From: JAPHSX01 sp041554195
GTDB taxonomy: Bacteria; Pseudomonadota; Gammaproteobacteria; Thiohalomonadales; Thiohalomonadaceae
Assembly: GCA_041554195.1 (NCBI GenBank)
Contig: JBFFMJ010000011.1
Span: forward strand, 1 to 64,000
Length of the DNA stretch: 64,000 bases
Direction of reading: 5' to 3'
Both the position numbers and the translations under genes were made by a program. Positions 1 through 7,493 of this stretch are shown piece by piece (the stretch's first letter is position 1; every line of letters starts with the position of its first letter). The notes under the pieces are model-generated. The model was not told the DNA's origin, made no database searches, and saw only the letters and a list, made by a program, of their open reading frames with translations.

Positions 1-132
1 AGCTACATTACAGATTATGTGATCGGGTATTACAGCCAATTCAGGCCGCATACCCACAACGACGGATTGGCACCCAATGTGGCCGAAAGGCGCTATTGGA
101 ATGCCTATAAAACCGTGGCCAAAAAGACTTGA
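1..132 (+). mobile_element. IS3-family transposase (OrfB) C-terminal fragment, cut by the window edge
   Basis: Reading frame 1 is open from the first base to TGA at 130-132 and gives 43 residues. The segment YYSQFRPHTHNDGLAPN matches the end of the rve integrase domain of IS3-family OrfB transposases, where a YN..RPH...G..P pattern follows the last catalytic Glu. The rest of the element lies to the left of the window, so whether the copy is intact cannot be judged. I see no convincing terminal inverted repeat in the roughly 80 bases after the stop. It marks the left edge of the accessory region. Confidence 0.75.
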
Positions 133-212
133 CCACTACAAACCCGCCACAACATAAGCAAAGTAATAATAACGGGATATCTACACCAATTAATAGGTAT
201 AAGGACGACGGC

Positions 213-476
213 ATGATTAAGCATGAACTTAAAGACTGTCCACGTTGTGGCGGTGAGTTTGAGTGTAAGACCGGTTCAATATCTATTTGTTAGTGCCAAA
301 CGGTCAGTCTTAGCGGAGAACAGTCTTCTTATATATCGAATCATTAGGATGATTGTCTCTGTGCAGACTGTCTTGATACTTTGCGGAGTGAATGCAATAT
401 AGTTAACTTCAATGAGCGCCTGTCATCAATATTGACGCTGCATCGTTATCACGTTGATCCGTCTGGCAAAGCGTAA
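213..476 (+). pseudogene. Cysteine-rich CWC-family protein gene with two in-frame TAG stops
   Basis: From ATG 213 the frame encodes KDCPRCGGEFEC, then TAG at 291-293 inside C-x-C, then QTVSLSGEQSSYISNH, then TAG at 345-347, then DDCLCADCLDTL. If both stops are read as amino acids, this is the full pattern of the short CWC family (PF14375), a presumed metal-binding protein of unknown function. The first TAG sits at the family's conserved Trp of the C-W-C motif, so TGG to TAG is the simple explanation. The second sits where HYDDC or HFDDC is usual. The frame then runs on without family similarity to TAA at 474-476. I read it as a decayed gene. A related fragment lies at 5456-5527. Confidence 0.7.
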
Positions 477-491
477 TCGGACGAATAAAAT

Positions 492-574
492 GGGACAGAG
501 AATAAACGGAGTCAGAATACCATTTTCTCTCGAATACAGAATCACTAATATTAGAGTTGATGGTGTTCTGTCCC
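492..574. repeat. Inverted repeat GGGACAGA...TCTGTCCC, MITE/REP-like remnant
   Basis: GGGACAGA at 492-499 and TCTGTCCC at 567-574 are perfect inverted repeats about 67 bases apart. Inside is a CGGAGTCAG word. Similar words occur at about 2427 (CAGGGTCAG) and 2466 (CGGGGTCAG). Such GGGACAGA/GGGGTCAG patterns are common in non-autonomous repeats of gammaproteobacterial genomes. The copy looks degenerate, and its function is unknown. Confidence 0.4.
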
Positions 575-615
575 TAATATTCAGGCAAAGATAACAAGTA
601 ATAGTGAGGGATAGT

Positions 616-1353
616 ATGGGTGTGAGTATATCGTGTTTGAGAGGGGATGCCGCTTGTAACAGTTGCATGGCGATCACGCACTTGTTATCGAATCAATGTT
701 CAAGTCGTTCTATTGCTGCCCTCTCCCGAATAATTGAGATCAAGGGGCCGTATCCTGGCGGCAAGCGGATAATTACTTTAGGCCAATCAGCAGATGCAAT
801 ATATATAGTTCGTAGCGGTTCAGTTAAGTGTGAGCGGGTTTCTGTAAACGGGGGCAAGCATGTGGTTGGTTTTTATCTTTCGGGTGACCTATTTGGGTGC
901 GAGGACCTGGGTGCAATGCATCATAGCTATGATTCGGTTGCCCTTGAGGAAAGCTGGGTATGCAAGGTTTCTACTGAAAAGCTGGAAAATTTGTTTCTGG
1001 GGTACCCAGATTTGCAGCACTGTTTCTTTACTCGTATTGCTGAGCGGGTTCGTAGCAGTGAACGTTTGCTTACGGATACTTTTACAATGAGCACCAAGCA
1101 TCGGCTGAAGGAATTTCTTCATGAGTTCTATGTTCGGAGTTCAAGGCGAGGAAATCTGACAGGTCATTCATTTTTATTACCTATGTACAAGGTTGATGTT
1201 GCCAACCACTTGGGCATAAGTCCGGAGACATTAAGTAGATTGTTGCGCGAACTGGAAGAAGACGGTTCTATACGTAACGGACTCAGGAGAATTGAATTGG
1301 TGGATCCCGAAAGATTTCTCACACAAGGAAAAAACAATGGGGGAAGCACGTAG
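616..1353 (+). CDS. Crp/Fnr-family transcriptional regulator, FNR-like
   Basis: This is a cytosolic regulator of 245 residues with an N-terminal Cys cluster, a cNMP-binding-type beta-roll (about 40-130) and a C-terminal helix-turn-helix (about 180-225). The recognition helix SPETLSRLL keeps the E-xx-S-R pattern that lets FNR bind TTGAT-N4-ATCAA sites. Cys at 7, 14, 17 and 28, together with Cys116 in the WVC position (equivalent to E. coli FNR C122), suggest an oxygen- or NO-sensitive 4Fe-4S cluster. The C-x2-C-x10-C spacing differs from the C-x2-C-x5-C of FNR and ANR, so cluster binding is inference. ATG 616 is preferred over GTG 604 because GAGGG lies five bases upstream. It stands alone and its targets are unknown. 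Confidence 0.85.
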   Translation: MGVSISCLRGDAACNSCMAITHLLSNQCSSRSIAALSRIIEIKGPYPGGKRIITLGQSADAIYIVRSGSVKCERVSVNGGKHVVGFYLSGDLFGCEDLGAMHHSYDSVALEESWVCKVSTEKLENLFLGYPDLQHCFFTRIAERVRSSERLLTDTFTMSTKHRLKEFLHEFYVRSSRRGNLTGHSFLLPMYKVDVANHLGISPETLSRLLRELEEDGSIRNGLRRIELVDPERFLTQGKNNGGST

Positions 1354-1710
1354 GTCCAATTAGCAACGCGTAATCGGATGCATGAAATTGAGTGATCCAT
1401 CAGGGGCAGAGTAAAAACTCTTAAATCAAAGCGGTCAGCACACTTTGGGGAATATAGAGCGTAAGGCGTAAAACTAAAAGGGGATTGCGATGACGGAGCA
1501 GTTTGAAGGGTCTAAAAAACATTCGGCCCGGTAATCGAGACAGATGGAAAACGGGACCAGGTCTTGAGTTTTGACTTAGGGCCGTAGGTTGGGTTAGCAA
1601 AGCGTGACCCACCATAACGTAAGCCCGCAGGTTGGTGTGAGCACACATGAATTCCAATAGTGCCAGCAAATAGATTGGGCTCTCCCCTTATTACATAGCA
1701 TGGACGGTAC
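1354..1710. other. 357-base intergenic stretch without a convincing gene
   Basis: I see no supported coding sequence here. The stretch holds the REP-like palindrome at 1584-1615. It should also carry the promoter of the transglutaminase-like gene at 1711, but no clear -35/-10 pair is visible. Confidence 0.5.
1584..1615. repeat. REP-like palindrome (GTAGGTTGGGTTAGC type)
   Basis: The arms GGTTGGGTTA and TGACCCACC flank the loop GCAAAGCG and form an imperfect hairpin. The same motif with perfect arms is at 4715-4740. This GTTGGGTTA...TAACCCAAC word is widely dispersed in proteobacterial chromosomes. Confidence 0.55.
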
Positions 1711-2394
1711 ATGATTCATTACATAAAAACGGTTTTTTTCTGGTTTGCTATTTATCTCGTATTTGGCCCGAGAGAGTTCAGGGTTGGTCTATTTCATGAG
1801 GTAGTAAAGTTTCTTGTGTGGCTGGGAATGGTTGAATATGAAGAGACAAACAAGGACGATGAGGTGGGAAGTCATCACTTGTGGGAGTTTCGCTATCAGA
1901 ATCTGCCGAATAAGTTTTATGGAGGTGGCGCTAATAGGAAATTTGATTATTACTTTTCGGGTCAGAGCCAGGTAACAGTGAATAGTGTGAGGGATATAGT
2001 GGATTGGCTTCTGGGGTGTGAGTATGTAAGCGACCATGAGCAATTCAACAAACGCGACCACTGGCAACATCCTGTCGATTTCGAGCAGACACGTCGCGGT
2101 GACTGCGAAGACTTTGCACTCTGGGCATGGAGGAAGTTGGTCGAACTTGGGCAAGATGCCGAATTTATGGTGGGGAAGTGGATGCACGACGGCAGTGTTG
2201 GGACCCATGCATGGGTGTTCCTGCGCCACGAAGGTGAGGAGTTTGTGTTTGAGTCGACTGGGCGCACATCGGAACGTATTGTTAAACTGCATCAGGATGA
2301 GAGTGAAAACTATGTTCCCTTTGCTTCGGTCGATTCACAGTTACGTAAGAAGGTTTACAATGGAATGATGCATTGGATTATGAATAACGATTAA
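1711..2394 (+). CDS. Transglutaminase-like cysteine-peptidase-fold protein
   Basis: The product is 227 residues with one hydrophobic N-terminal segment (about 5-19), so it is probably membrane-anchored. The core RRGDCEDFALWA, then THAWVFL, then FESTG gives a Cys132-His166-Glu181 triad in the order of the transglutaminase-like/BTLCP fold, so it could be a peptidase or a cross-linking enzyme. The substrate is unknown. The protein at 13063-13908 has the same triad with near-identical spacing but little other similarity. It lies alone between intergenic stretches. Assignment to the fold is good, but assignment of activity is not possible. Confidence 0.7.
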   Translation: MIHYIKTVFFWFAIYLVFGPREFRVGLFHEVVKFLVWLGMVEYEETNKDDEVGSHHLWEFRYQNLPNKFYGGGANRKFDYYFSGQSQVTVNSVRDIVDWLLGCEYVSDHEQFNKRDHWQHPVDFEQTRRGDCEDFALWAWRKLVELGQDAEFMVGKWMHDGSVGTHAWVFLRHEGEEFVFESTGRTSERIVKLHQDESENYVPFASVDSQLRKKVYNGMMHWIMNND

Positions 2395-2580
2395 GCAATA
2401 AAATAACAACAATAGCAAAAATCAGGGTCAGTACACAGTTTTCACTAATATAGATGTTCAAATATACGGGGTCAGGATAAAAGGGTACGGAGGGATGAAA
2501 AAGTGAGCAATTATTTCTATATGTTCCAGTTGTCCCATTTTTCCTGGCTGAAGCAATGAAAACATTACAAGGTAATTATA

Positions 2581-3825
2581 ATGAATGTAGCAACTGGTAA
2601 GTCCGTAACGGCGGCTTTGATACTTGTCGGGGGGCTGGCGGTGCTGTTTACCGCATTTGGCATTAATAACGCAGGCCACAGAACGGTTGTGCAGTATCCG
2701 ACGGGCACTCTCTATGTGAAGTTTTCCCCCGGTATATTCCCGCAGTGGTTTGGTACTGCGGAGGTTTACAATGATGTTATTACCTTTGATTACGACAAAA
2801 CCGTCTCCTCGGTAGATTCTTCGATCGATCAGGTTGGTATTTCAGTGCGCTATCAGGATGGTGGTACAGGGACGGTATATGGTAAGGCTCGGTTCTCACT
2901 GCCGAGTGATGAAGATACCATGCTGCATCTGCATAAGGCATTCCGTTCGAATCGTGGCGTGTCGCAAAAGTTGATTAAGTCTGTTACCGAGGAAGGGATG
3001 AATCTGACAGCGGGTTTGATGAGTTCTGAAGAGGCTTATGCTGAAAAGCGCAGTATCTTTACGCAGTGGGCCAGTCAGCAAATATCGAAAGGTAAATTCC
3101 AGACGAAATTGCAAAAAGTCACTACGTTGGATGAGAGTACCTCTAAAACCGTTACCAAAAATGTACCAGTGATTAGCTACGGTGACGATGGATTACCGAT
3201 ACATCTGAGTAGCGATCTGACAGATTATGGTCTTACGGTAAATGGCTTTCAAATTACCGATTGGGACTTTGAGCCTAAAACACTTCAGCAAATCGCGACC
3301 AAGCGTGAAGCGACCATGGCGATTATTACGGCAATCGCTAATGCAGAGCGTGCCAAGCAGGATGCCATTACCTCCGAGGAGCAGGGCAAGGCTAACGTGA
3401 TGACGGCTAAGTATGAGAAGGAGGTTGTCAAGGAACGAGCCATTGTTGATGCACTAAGAGAAAAACAGGTTGCGGTGATCTCTGCCGAAAAACGTGTGGA
3501 GATGGCGCGCCAGCAGAAACTTGAAGCTGAGCAAAAGAAATTATCTGCCGCTGAGTATAAGCAGGAGCAGGTGTTGCGTGGTGAGGGTGACGGCGCATAT
3601 AAACGCATAGTTATGCAGGCGGATGGTGCGCTGGCACAAAAACTTGTCACCTATGAACGAGTGATGAACCGATTTGCCGAGGCGATTGAAAAACAAAAGT
3701 GGGTTCCTGAAGTGCAGATGGGTGGTAGCAGTAGTGGAGGTTCTGCTGCGATGACACTGATTGAAATGTTGGGTGTGAAGGCGGCAAAGGATCTGGCGCT
3801 GGATATGAAGGTGAAAAAGCAATAA
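2581..3825 (+). CDS. SPFH/band-7 (prohibitin-like) membrane protein
   Basis: The product is 414 residues. It has an N-terminal membrane segment (about 8-27), an SPFH domain (about 35-240) and a long charged Ala/Glu/Lys-rich coiled coil (about 245-345) containing repeated AERAKQ and AEKRVEMARQQK stretches. The tail is Gly/Ser-rich and ends with a short helical segment. SPFH proteins oligomerise into membrane rings that organise microdomains or control proteases such as FtsH. This one has neither HflK/HflC features nor a neighbouring protease, so its role is unknown. The start ATG 2581 has AAGG nine bases upstream. The next gene, a CAP lipoprotein, is 178 bases downstream and probably separate. 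Confidence 0.8.
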   Translation: MNVATGKSVTAALILVGGLAVLFTAFGINNAGHRTVVQYPTGTLYVKFSPGIFPQWFGTAEVYNDVITFDYDKTVSSVDSSIDQVGISVRYQDGGTGTVYGKARFSLPSDEDTMLHLHKAFRSNRGVSQKLIKSVTEEGMNLTAGLMSSEEAYAEKRSIFTQWASQQISKGKFQTKLQKVTTLDESTSKTVTKNVPVISYGDDGLPIHLSSDLTDYGLTVNGFQITDWDFEPKTLQQIATKREATMAIITAIANAERAKQDAITSEEQGKANVMTAKYEKEVVKERAIVDALREKQVAVISAEKRVEMARQQKLEAEQKKLSAAEYKQEQVLRGEGDGAYKRIVMQADGALAQKLVTYERVMNRFAEAIEKQKWVPEVQMGGSSSGGSAAMTLIEMLGVKAAKDLALDMKVKKQ

Positions 3826-4003
3826 CGGTCGTAACAGGGGGCGGAAAGATTAAACCATAAGAAATTGGTTGAGCAATAATCCTCCGCACCCTTTTTCAGT
3901 AAACGCTGTCGGTTGCTGGAATACTACCCGCGTTGTAACTATGGCGCCTCTGGTCGACAAATTGCTGCGGGCTTTGATGTTTAACTTTTTTTAGAGGTGA
4001 TAA

Positions 4004-4690
4004 ATGTGTGTTAATTTGACTCAAGGTCAGAAGTGCAGGTTGCGTGCTGCCGCGACGGTTCTGCTCGCCCTGGGCGTGGCCTCATGCGGTAGTTCGGTTG
4101 CACCAGCAAGGCCAGCCCTTGCGGTTGGGCAATATGCGGATCTGGCAAAAGTTGTATTTGACGAGTCAAACCGGCTGCGCAGCGAACCGGATAAATATGC
4201 AGAAATACTGGCACAGCGGCAGCAAAGTTATTCTGGCAAGATCTATCATCGGAAAAATAACCCCGCTGATCTAGTGACTAATGAGGGTGTCGATGCGCTC
4301 AATGAGGCGGTGAGGGTGCTGCAGCTGCAGCCCGTCACGCCAACGTTGAAATGGTCTGAGTCTTTGGCTGAAGTAGCCCGTGCGCATGTGACGGATTCCG
4401 GCAGTACGGGCATGATGGGGCATGATGGGAGCGGTAGCAACACCTTCGCCAATAGAGTGGCGGCACTAATGAGCTCGGGGACCCTGCTGGCGCTTGGTGA
4501 GAATATCGCTTACGGTCCCGCCGATGGCCGTGAGGTGGTTCTGCAACTGGTTGTTGACGACGGCGTTGCAAGCCGTGGGCACCGGGACAACCTGCTGAAA
4601 GCGGAATATAACGTCAGTGGTGTCGGCTGCGGCTACCACAGTAAATACACCACTATGTGTGTTGCGATATATGGGACAGCGAAAGACTGA
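4004..4690 (+). CDS. CAP (SCP/PR-1)-domain lipoprotein
   Basis: The product is 228 residues. The N-terminus has a hydrophobic stretch ending in VASC, a lipobox with Cys28, so an exported lipoprotein is likely. The remainder is a CAP domain. It begins with the F-x-E-x-N-R-x-R-x-x-P opening found in bacterial CAP proteins (FDESNRLRSEP), has LKWSESLAEVARAH, then GENIAYG, and ends with GHRDNLL and GVGCGY. CAP domains occur in secreted proteins of varied or unknown function. ATG 4004 is preceded by AGAGGTG. A REP-like hairpin 25 bases after the stop could act as a transcript end. Confidence 0.82.
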   Translation: MCVNLTQGQKCRLRAAATVLLALGVASCGSSVAPARPALAVGQYADLAKVVFDESNRLRSEPDKYAEILAQRQQSYSGKIYHRKNNPADLVTNEGVDALNEAVRVLQLQPVTPTLKWSESLAEVARAHVTDSGSTGMMGHDGSGSNTFANRVAALMSSGTLLALGENIAYGPADGREVVLQLVVDDGVASRGHRDNLLKAEYNVSGVGCGYHSKYTTMCVAIYGTAKD

Positions 4691-4714
4691 GTGATGACTG
4701 CGAGTCTGTATAAG

Positions 4715-4740
4715 GTTGGGTTAGTGAAGCGTAACCCAAC
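4715..4740. repeat. REP-like palindrome GTTGGGTTA...TAACCCAAC
   Basis: A perfect 9-bp inverted repeat with an 8-base loop lies just after the CAP gene. It matches the degenerate copy at 1584-1615. It can form a strong hairpin but has no T-tract, so it is better called a dispersed repeat than a terminator. Confidence 0.65.
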
Positions 4741-4777
4741 AAGATTAAACAGAACCTGAGTGAAACAGAGTCAGTAG

Positions 4778-4804
4778 GGCGCAATAACCAACGGGTATTG
4801 CGCC
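4778..4804. repeat. Palindrome GGCGCAATA...TATTGCGCC
   Basis: A perfect 9-bp inverted repeat (4778-4786 and 4796-4804) surrounds the loop ACCAACGGG. It sits 38 bases after the previous palindrome, and the two probably form one compound REP-like unit. Confidence 0.55.
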
Positions 4805-5455
4805 GCATGTTCGTCAAACTAACAGGGGACAAAGAAGGAGAAAGAGGGAGGAATAACAGGTCTCCCCTTTTGCTTGCTTCATCTTCTCAAGCAAGCACAT
4901 TGAGAATAGCTGCGTAGGTGCGTTTAGCTAAGTATAATTATACGAATAAATTAATGTTGTAATGACGTCAAATAATTAATAAAGGATTGTCCCATGATTT
5001 GTGGCGCCGGGTGACCTGCTCAACTCCTGTCCTGACCTTGAAAGGGTTGGCACCATTACAGGTGCTTAGCGGAATAATAGAGATGTTTGAGGCGGATTGG
5101 GGAAAGAATAAAAGGCGAGACAATAGTTAAATAATAGTACAAAAGGTGTGCTATAGGCGAGTGACCACGTTAATTCCCGCAAGGCACTCAGTAGGAACCC
5201 GAATGTTGATTCGGGGGGGGGGGGACTCGAGCGCCGCAGATCAAACTCAAGGTGCAGCAAAATGCACCTCGATGAAAGGCGGGGAATAGTGTGAAAACCG
5301 ACCATGCGCATGTGGATGCTGCAGTTACCGCGGCACTCTTGAACGGGATTCCAAGATAGTTATTCTGCATGCATTATAGATAGTACTTGCCCAGTGCTTT
5401 GGCAACGGATCGGGTGCGCAGGCATGCTCCTTGAACTCAGTTTGTAAGGCAGCGG
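4805..5455. other. 650-base non-coding stretch with a 12-G tract
   Basis: No supported gene is visible. The stretch contains a run of twelve G at 5213-5224 and AT-rich segments around 4920-4985. Open frames here are short and have no recognisable motif or ribosome-binding site. With the broken genes around it, I read it as decayed accessory DNA. Confidence 0.5.
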
Positions 5456-5527
5456 GTGGCACGCTCTGTCGCTAAATATTGTCCTCGCTGTGGCGGGGCT
5501 TTTAAATGTATGGCCTCTGCAATATAG
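5456..5527 (+). pseudogene. N-terminal remnant of a second CWC-type cysteine-rich gene
   Basis: From GTG 5456 the frame gives KYCPRCGGAFKCMASAI and ends in TAG at 5525-5527. The part CPRCGG-x-F-x-C matches the start of the broken CWC gene at 213, so the two share an origin. No C-W-C or DDCLC part follows in any frame nearby. It is a truncated remnant only, and the match rests on about 15 residues. Confidence 0.5.
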
Positions 5528-5604
5528 AGAAGGGGTGATCTATTGATGGGCGCTGTGTCAGACTTTTGTTATTCTATTCTTTCTTTTCCCTGTGAGCCCC
5601 ACCT

Positions 5605-6069
5605 ATGACCAATAATGACATCATGCGCCGCATCCGCTATATATTCGATTTGAATGACTCGAAAATGATGTCCCTTTGTGGACAGGGTGGCAACCAGGTT
5701 TCACGCGAGCAGATTAGTGATTGGCTAAAGCAGGAAGATGACCCCGCCTATAAGGCCTGTAGTGATACCCAGTTGGCAATATTTCTAAATGGGCTGATTG
5801 AGGAAAAACGCGGAAAAAGAGAGGGGGTAGCTCCTGAGCCGGAGAAGACGCTGACAAACAATATTGTCTTTACGAAATTGAAGATCGCCTTAAACATGAA
5901 GGCAGAAGATGTACTCGATACCCTGGCACTGTCTGAGATGACGATAAGTAAACATGAACTGAGTGCCCTGTTCCGCAAGCCGGGTCATAAACACTACCGT
6001 GAGTGCAAGGACCAGATTCTTCGTAATTTTTTGAAGGGTCTGCAGTCTACATATCGACCTAAAGTCTGA
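5605..6069 (+). CDS. DUF1456 (YehS-like) family protein
   Basis: The product is 154 residues, the usual size of the DUF1456/YehS family. Two related halves are visible: NNDIMRRIRYIFDLNDSKMM near residue 3, and NNIVFTKLKIALNMKAEDV near residue 89. Each half ends in a short R-x-C-x-D-Q or similar segment followed by an NFLKGL or FLNGL helix. The family is cytosolic and its function is unknown. It lies alone, with AT-rich non-coding DNA on both sides. Confidence 0.85.
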   Translation: MTNNDIMRRIRYIFDLNDSKMMSLCGQGGNQVSREQISDWLKQEDDPAYKACSDTQLAIFLNGLIEEKRGKREGVAPEPEKTLTNNIVFTKLKIALNMKAEDVLDTLALSEMTISKHELSALFRKPGHKHYRECKDQILRNFLKGLQSTYRPKV

Positions 6070-6233
6070 TGTGAGCCCTATCTGGGGAAGGTGATAGGAC
6101 AGGTAATATACTAAACAAATTATTTATGTTGGTGTTTGTTTTTGATGTTTTATCTAGTAATTAATCGTTAAATCAAAAGATGTAAGCGGAATACTAGGCC
6201 TATACAGCCCATGCATAACAAGGAGTAAGTTGC

Positions 6234-6695
6234 ATGTCTGGTGGAGTTACCTTCACTACCCTGACACAACTCGTCAACGAAGATGTGTTGCCCCGCATTT
6301 CCCCCTATATTGATCAGTTAGACAGTAACCCCACGGCGTCGGCCGATGCGATGCATAAGGGCCACTCAGTGGAGTTGTTACGACGCGGCGCCTCGAAGAT
6401 ACGTGATAATACCTATAATAATATTCGTCAGAAGTGCATGGCCTGGTTTTTTGGTTTCGCCGTACATCTCGCCACGGATGACTCGATACACTCGGTAGTT
6501 ATTCTTAAAATCGGCCCCTACGAGCAGAAGAAAACGGCTCACCGCCGTGGTGAGATGTCTCAGGATGTTTATGCACATGCTCGGCAGCCCAAGTTCGAAC
6601 GCTGGCATCGTGCCGTGTGCAGGATGATGAAGATCGGCGAGGCCTGCAGATGGGGCTGCGGAGGCAGTGTCATAGAGATAAATGGTTTAGAGTAG
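6234..6695 (+). CDS. Hypothetical protein, family not recognised
   Basis: The product is 153 residues with no signal peptide or membrane helix. The N-terminal half is acidic to neutral, while the C-terminal half is rich in Lys, Arg and His. Three Cys (in AVCRM, EACRW and GCGG) lie in the last 35 residues. I recognise no domain. The start is well supported by AAGGAG ten bases before ATG 6234. It sits upstream of the GH108-holin pair, separated by 250 bases, and could be phage-derived, but nothing in the sequence shows this. Confidence 0.5.
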   Translation: MSGGVTFTTLTQLVNEDVLPRISPYIDQLDSNPTASADAMHKGHSVELLRRGASKIRDNTYNNIRQKCMAWFFGFAVHLATDDSIHSVVILKIGPYEQKKTAHRRGEMSQDVYAHARQPKFERWHRAVCRMMKIGEACRWGCGGSVIEINGLE

Positions 6696-6945
6696 AGGTG
6701 AGGCAAGCAGTGGTTCTGATGGGGAGGTCAGGCTTGATTTACCACTGTGACATACCCAACGGTGACACTCGTGAGTGGGGGGGCGACTGGTGATGTCTTC
6801 ACGGACTGCAAGCAATGCAGCTTTGATGCCTTCAGCTGCGGCATGATTACAAAAAATATAAAGACGCGGAGCACACATTTTTCTTTGAAACAGTTCTGAA
6901 AAAAACTAGCAGGGATTGAATGAGTAACTAATGGAGGGAGTACCA

Positions 6946-7484
6946 ATGTCAATTGATGTGAATGAACTGATTAAAGATGTATTGGTGAAAGAGGGGGCTT
7001 TGTTAATCATCCGGCGGATAAGGGCGGGCCTACCAATTTTGGGGTTACGCAGGCGACGCTGTCGCGCTTTTTGGGACGGGCGGTGACCGTTGAGGAGGTG
7101 CGTATCCTGGACCTTCAGACGGCACGCGATATTTACGAGCTGCGTTACTATCGCAATCCGCGGATTGATAAGCTGCCCGAGGCGATTCAGTCTTTTGTGT
7201 TCGATTGTGCGGTTAATCACGGGCCACGGCGGGCGATTAAATTTGTGCAGAATGTCTGCCACGAGGCCGGATTTGGCCCGATCACCTCTGATGGGCTGAT
7301 GGGTCCAAAGACCAAGGCGGTGGCCGATGTCTGTTATTTGGCGATGGAGGAGTGGATGTTGTTGGCGCTGATAGAGGAGCGACGTATGTTCTATTTGAAG
7401 ATTGTCGAGAACAACCCATCGCAAAAGGTCTTTCTTAGAGGCTGGATGAATCGTGCCAACAGTTTTCTGCCCAAAGCGGCTTAG
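6946..7484 (+). pseudogene. GH108-family peptidoglycan hydrolase (endolysin), frameshifted
   Basis: ATG 6946, with GAGGGAG upstream, opens MSIDVNELIKDVLVKEG. The frame is then lost in the five-G run at 6993-6997. One extra G would give KEGGFVNHPADKGGPTNFG and join the +3 frame that runs to TAG at 7484. The repaired protein of about 179 residues is a typical GH108 (ZliS-like) muramidase: the catalytic Glu lies in EGG, followed by the PADKGGPTN-G-T signature and the C-terminal LMGPKTKA part of the associated peptidoglycan-binding domain. The holin gene starts ten bases downstream, so they form a lysis pair. The shift may be a true mutation, a reversible homopolymer switch or a base-calling error. 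Confidence 0.8.
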
Positions 7485-7493
7485 GGGGATACT

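Noticed and set aside
213..476. Pyrrolysine or amber-recoded protein
   Set aside because: Two TAG in one short gene, with a truncated relative also present, fit a pseudogene better; no pyl genes are visible.
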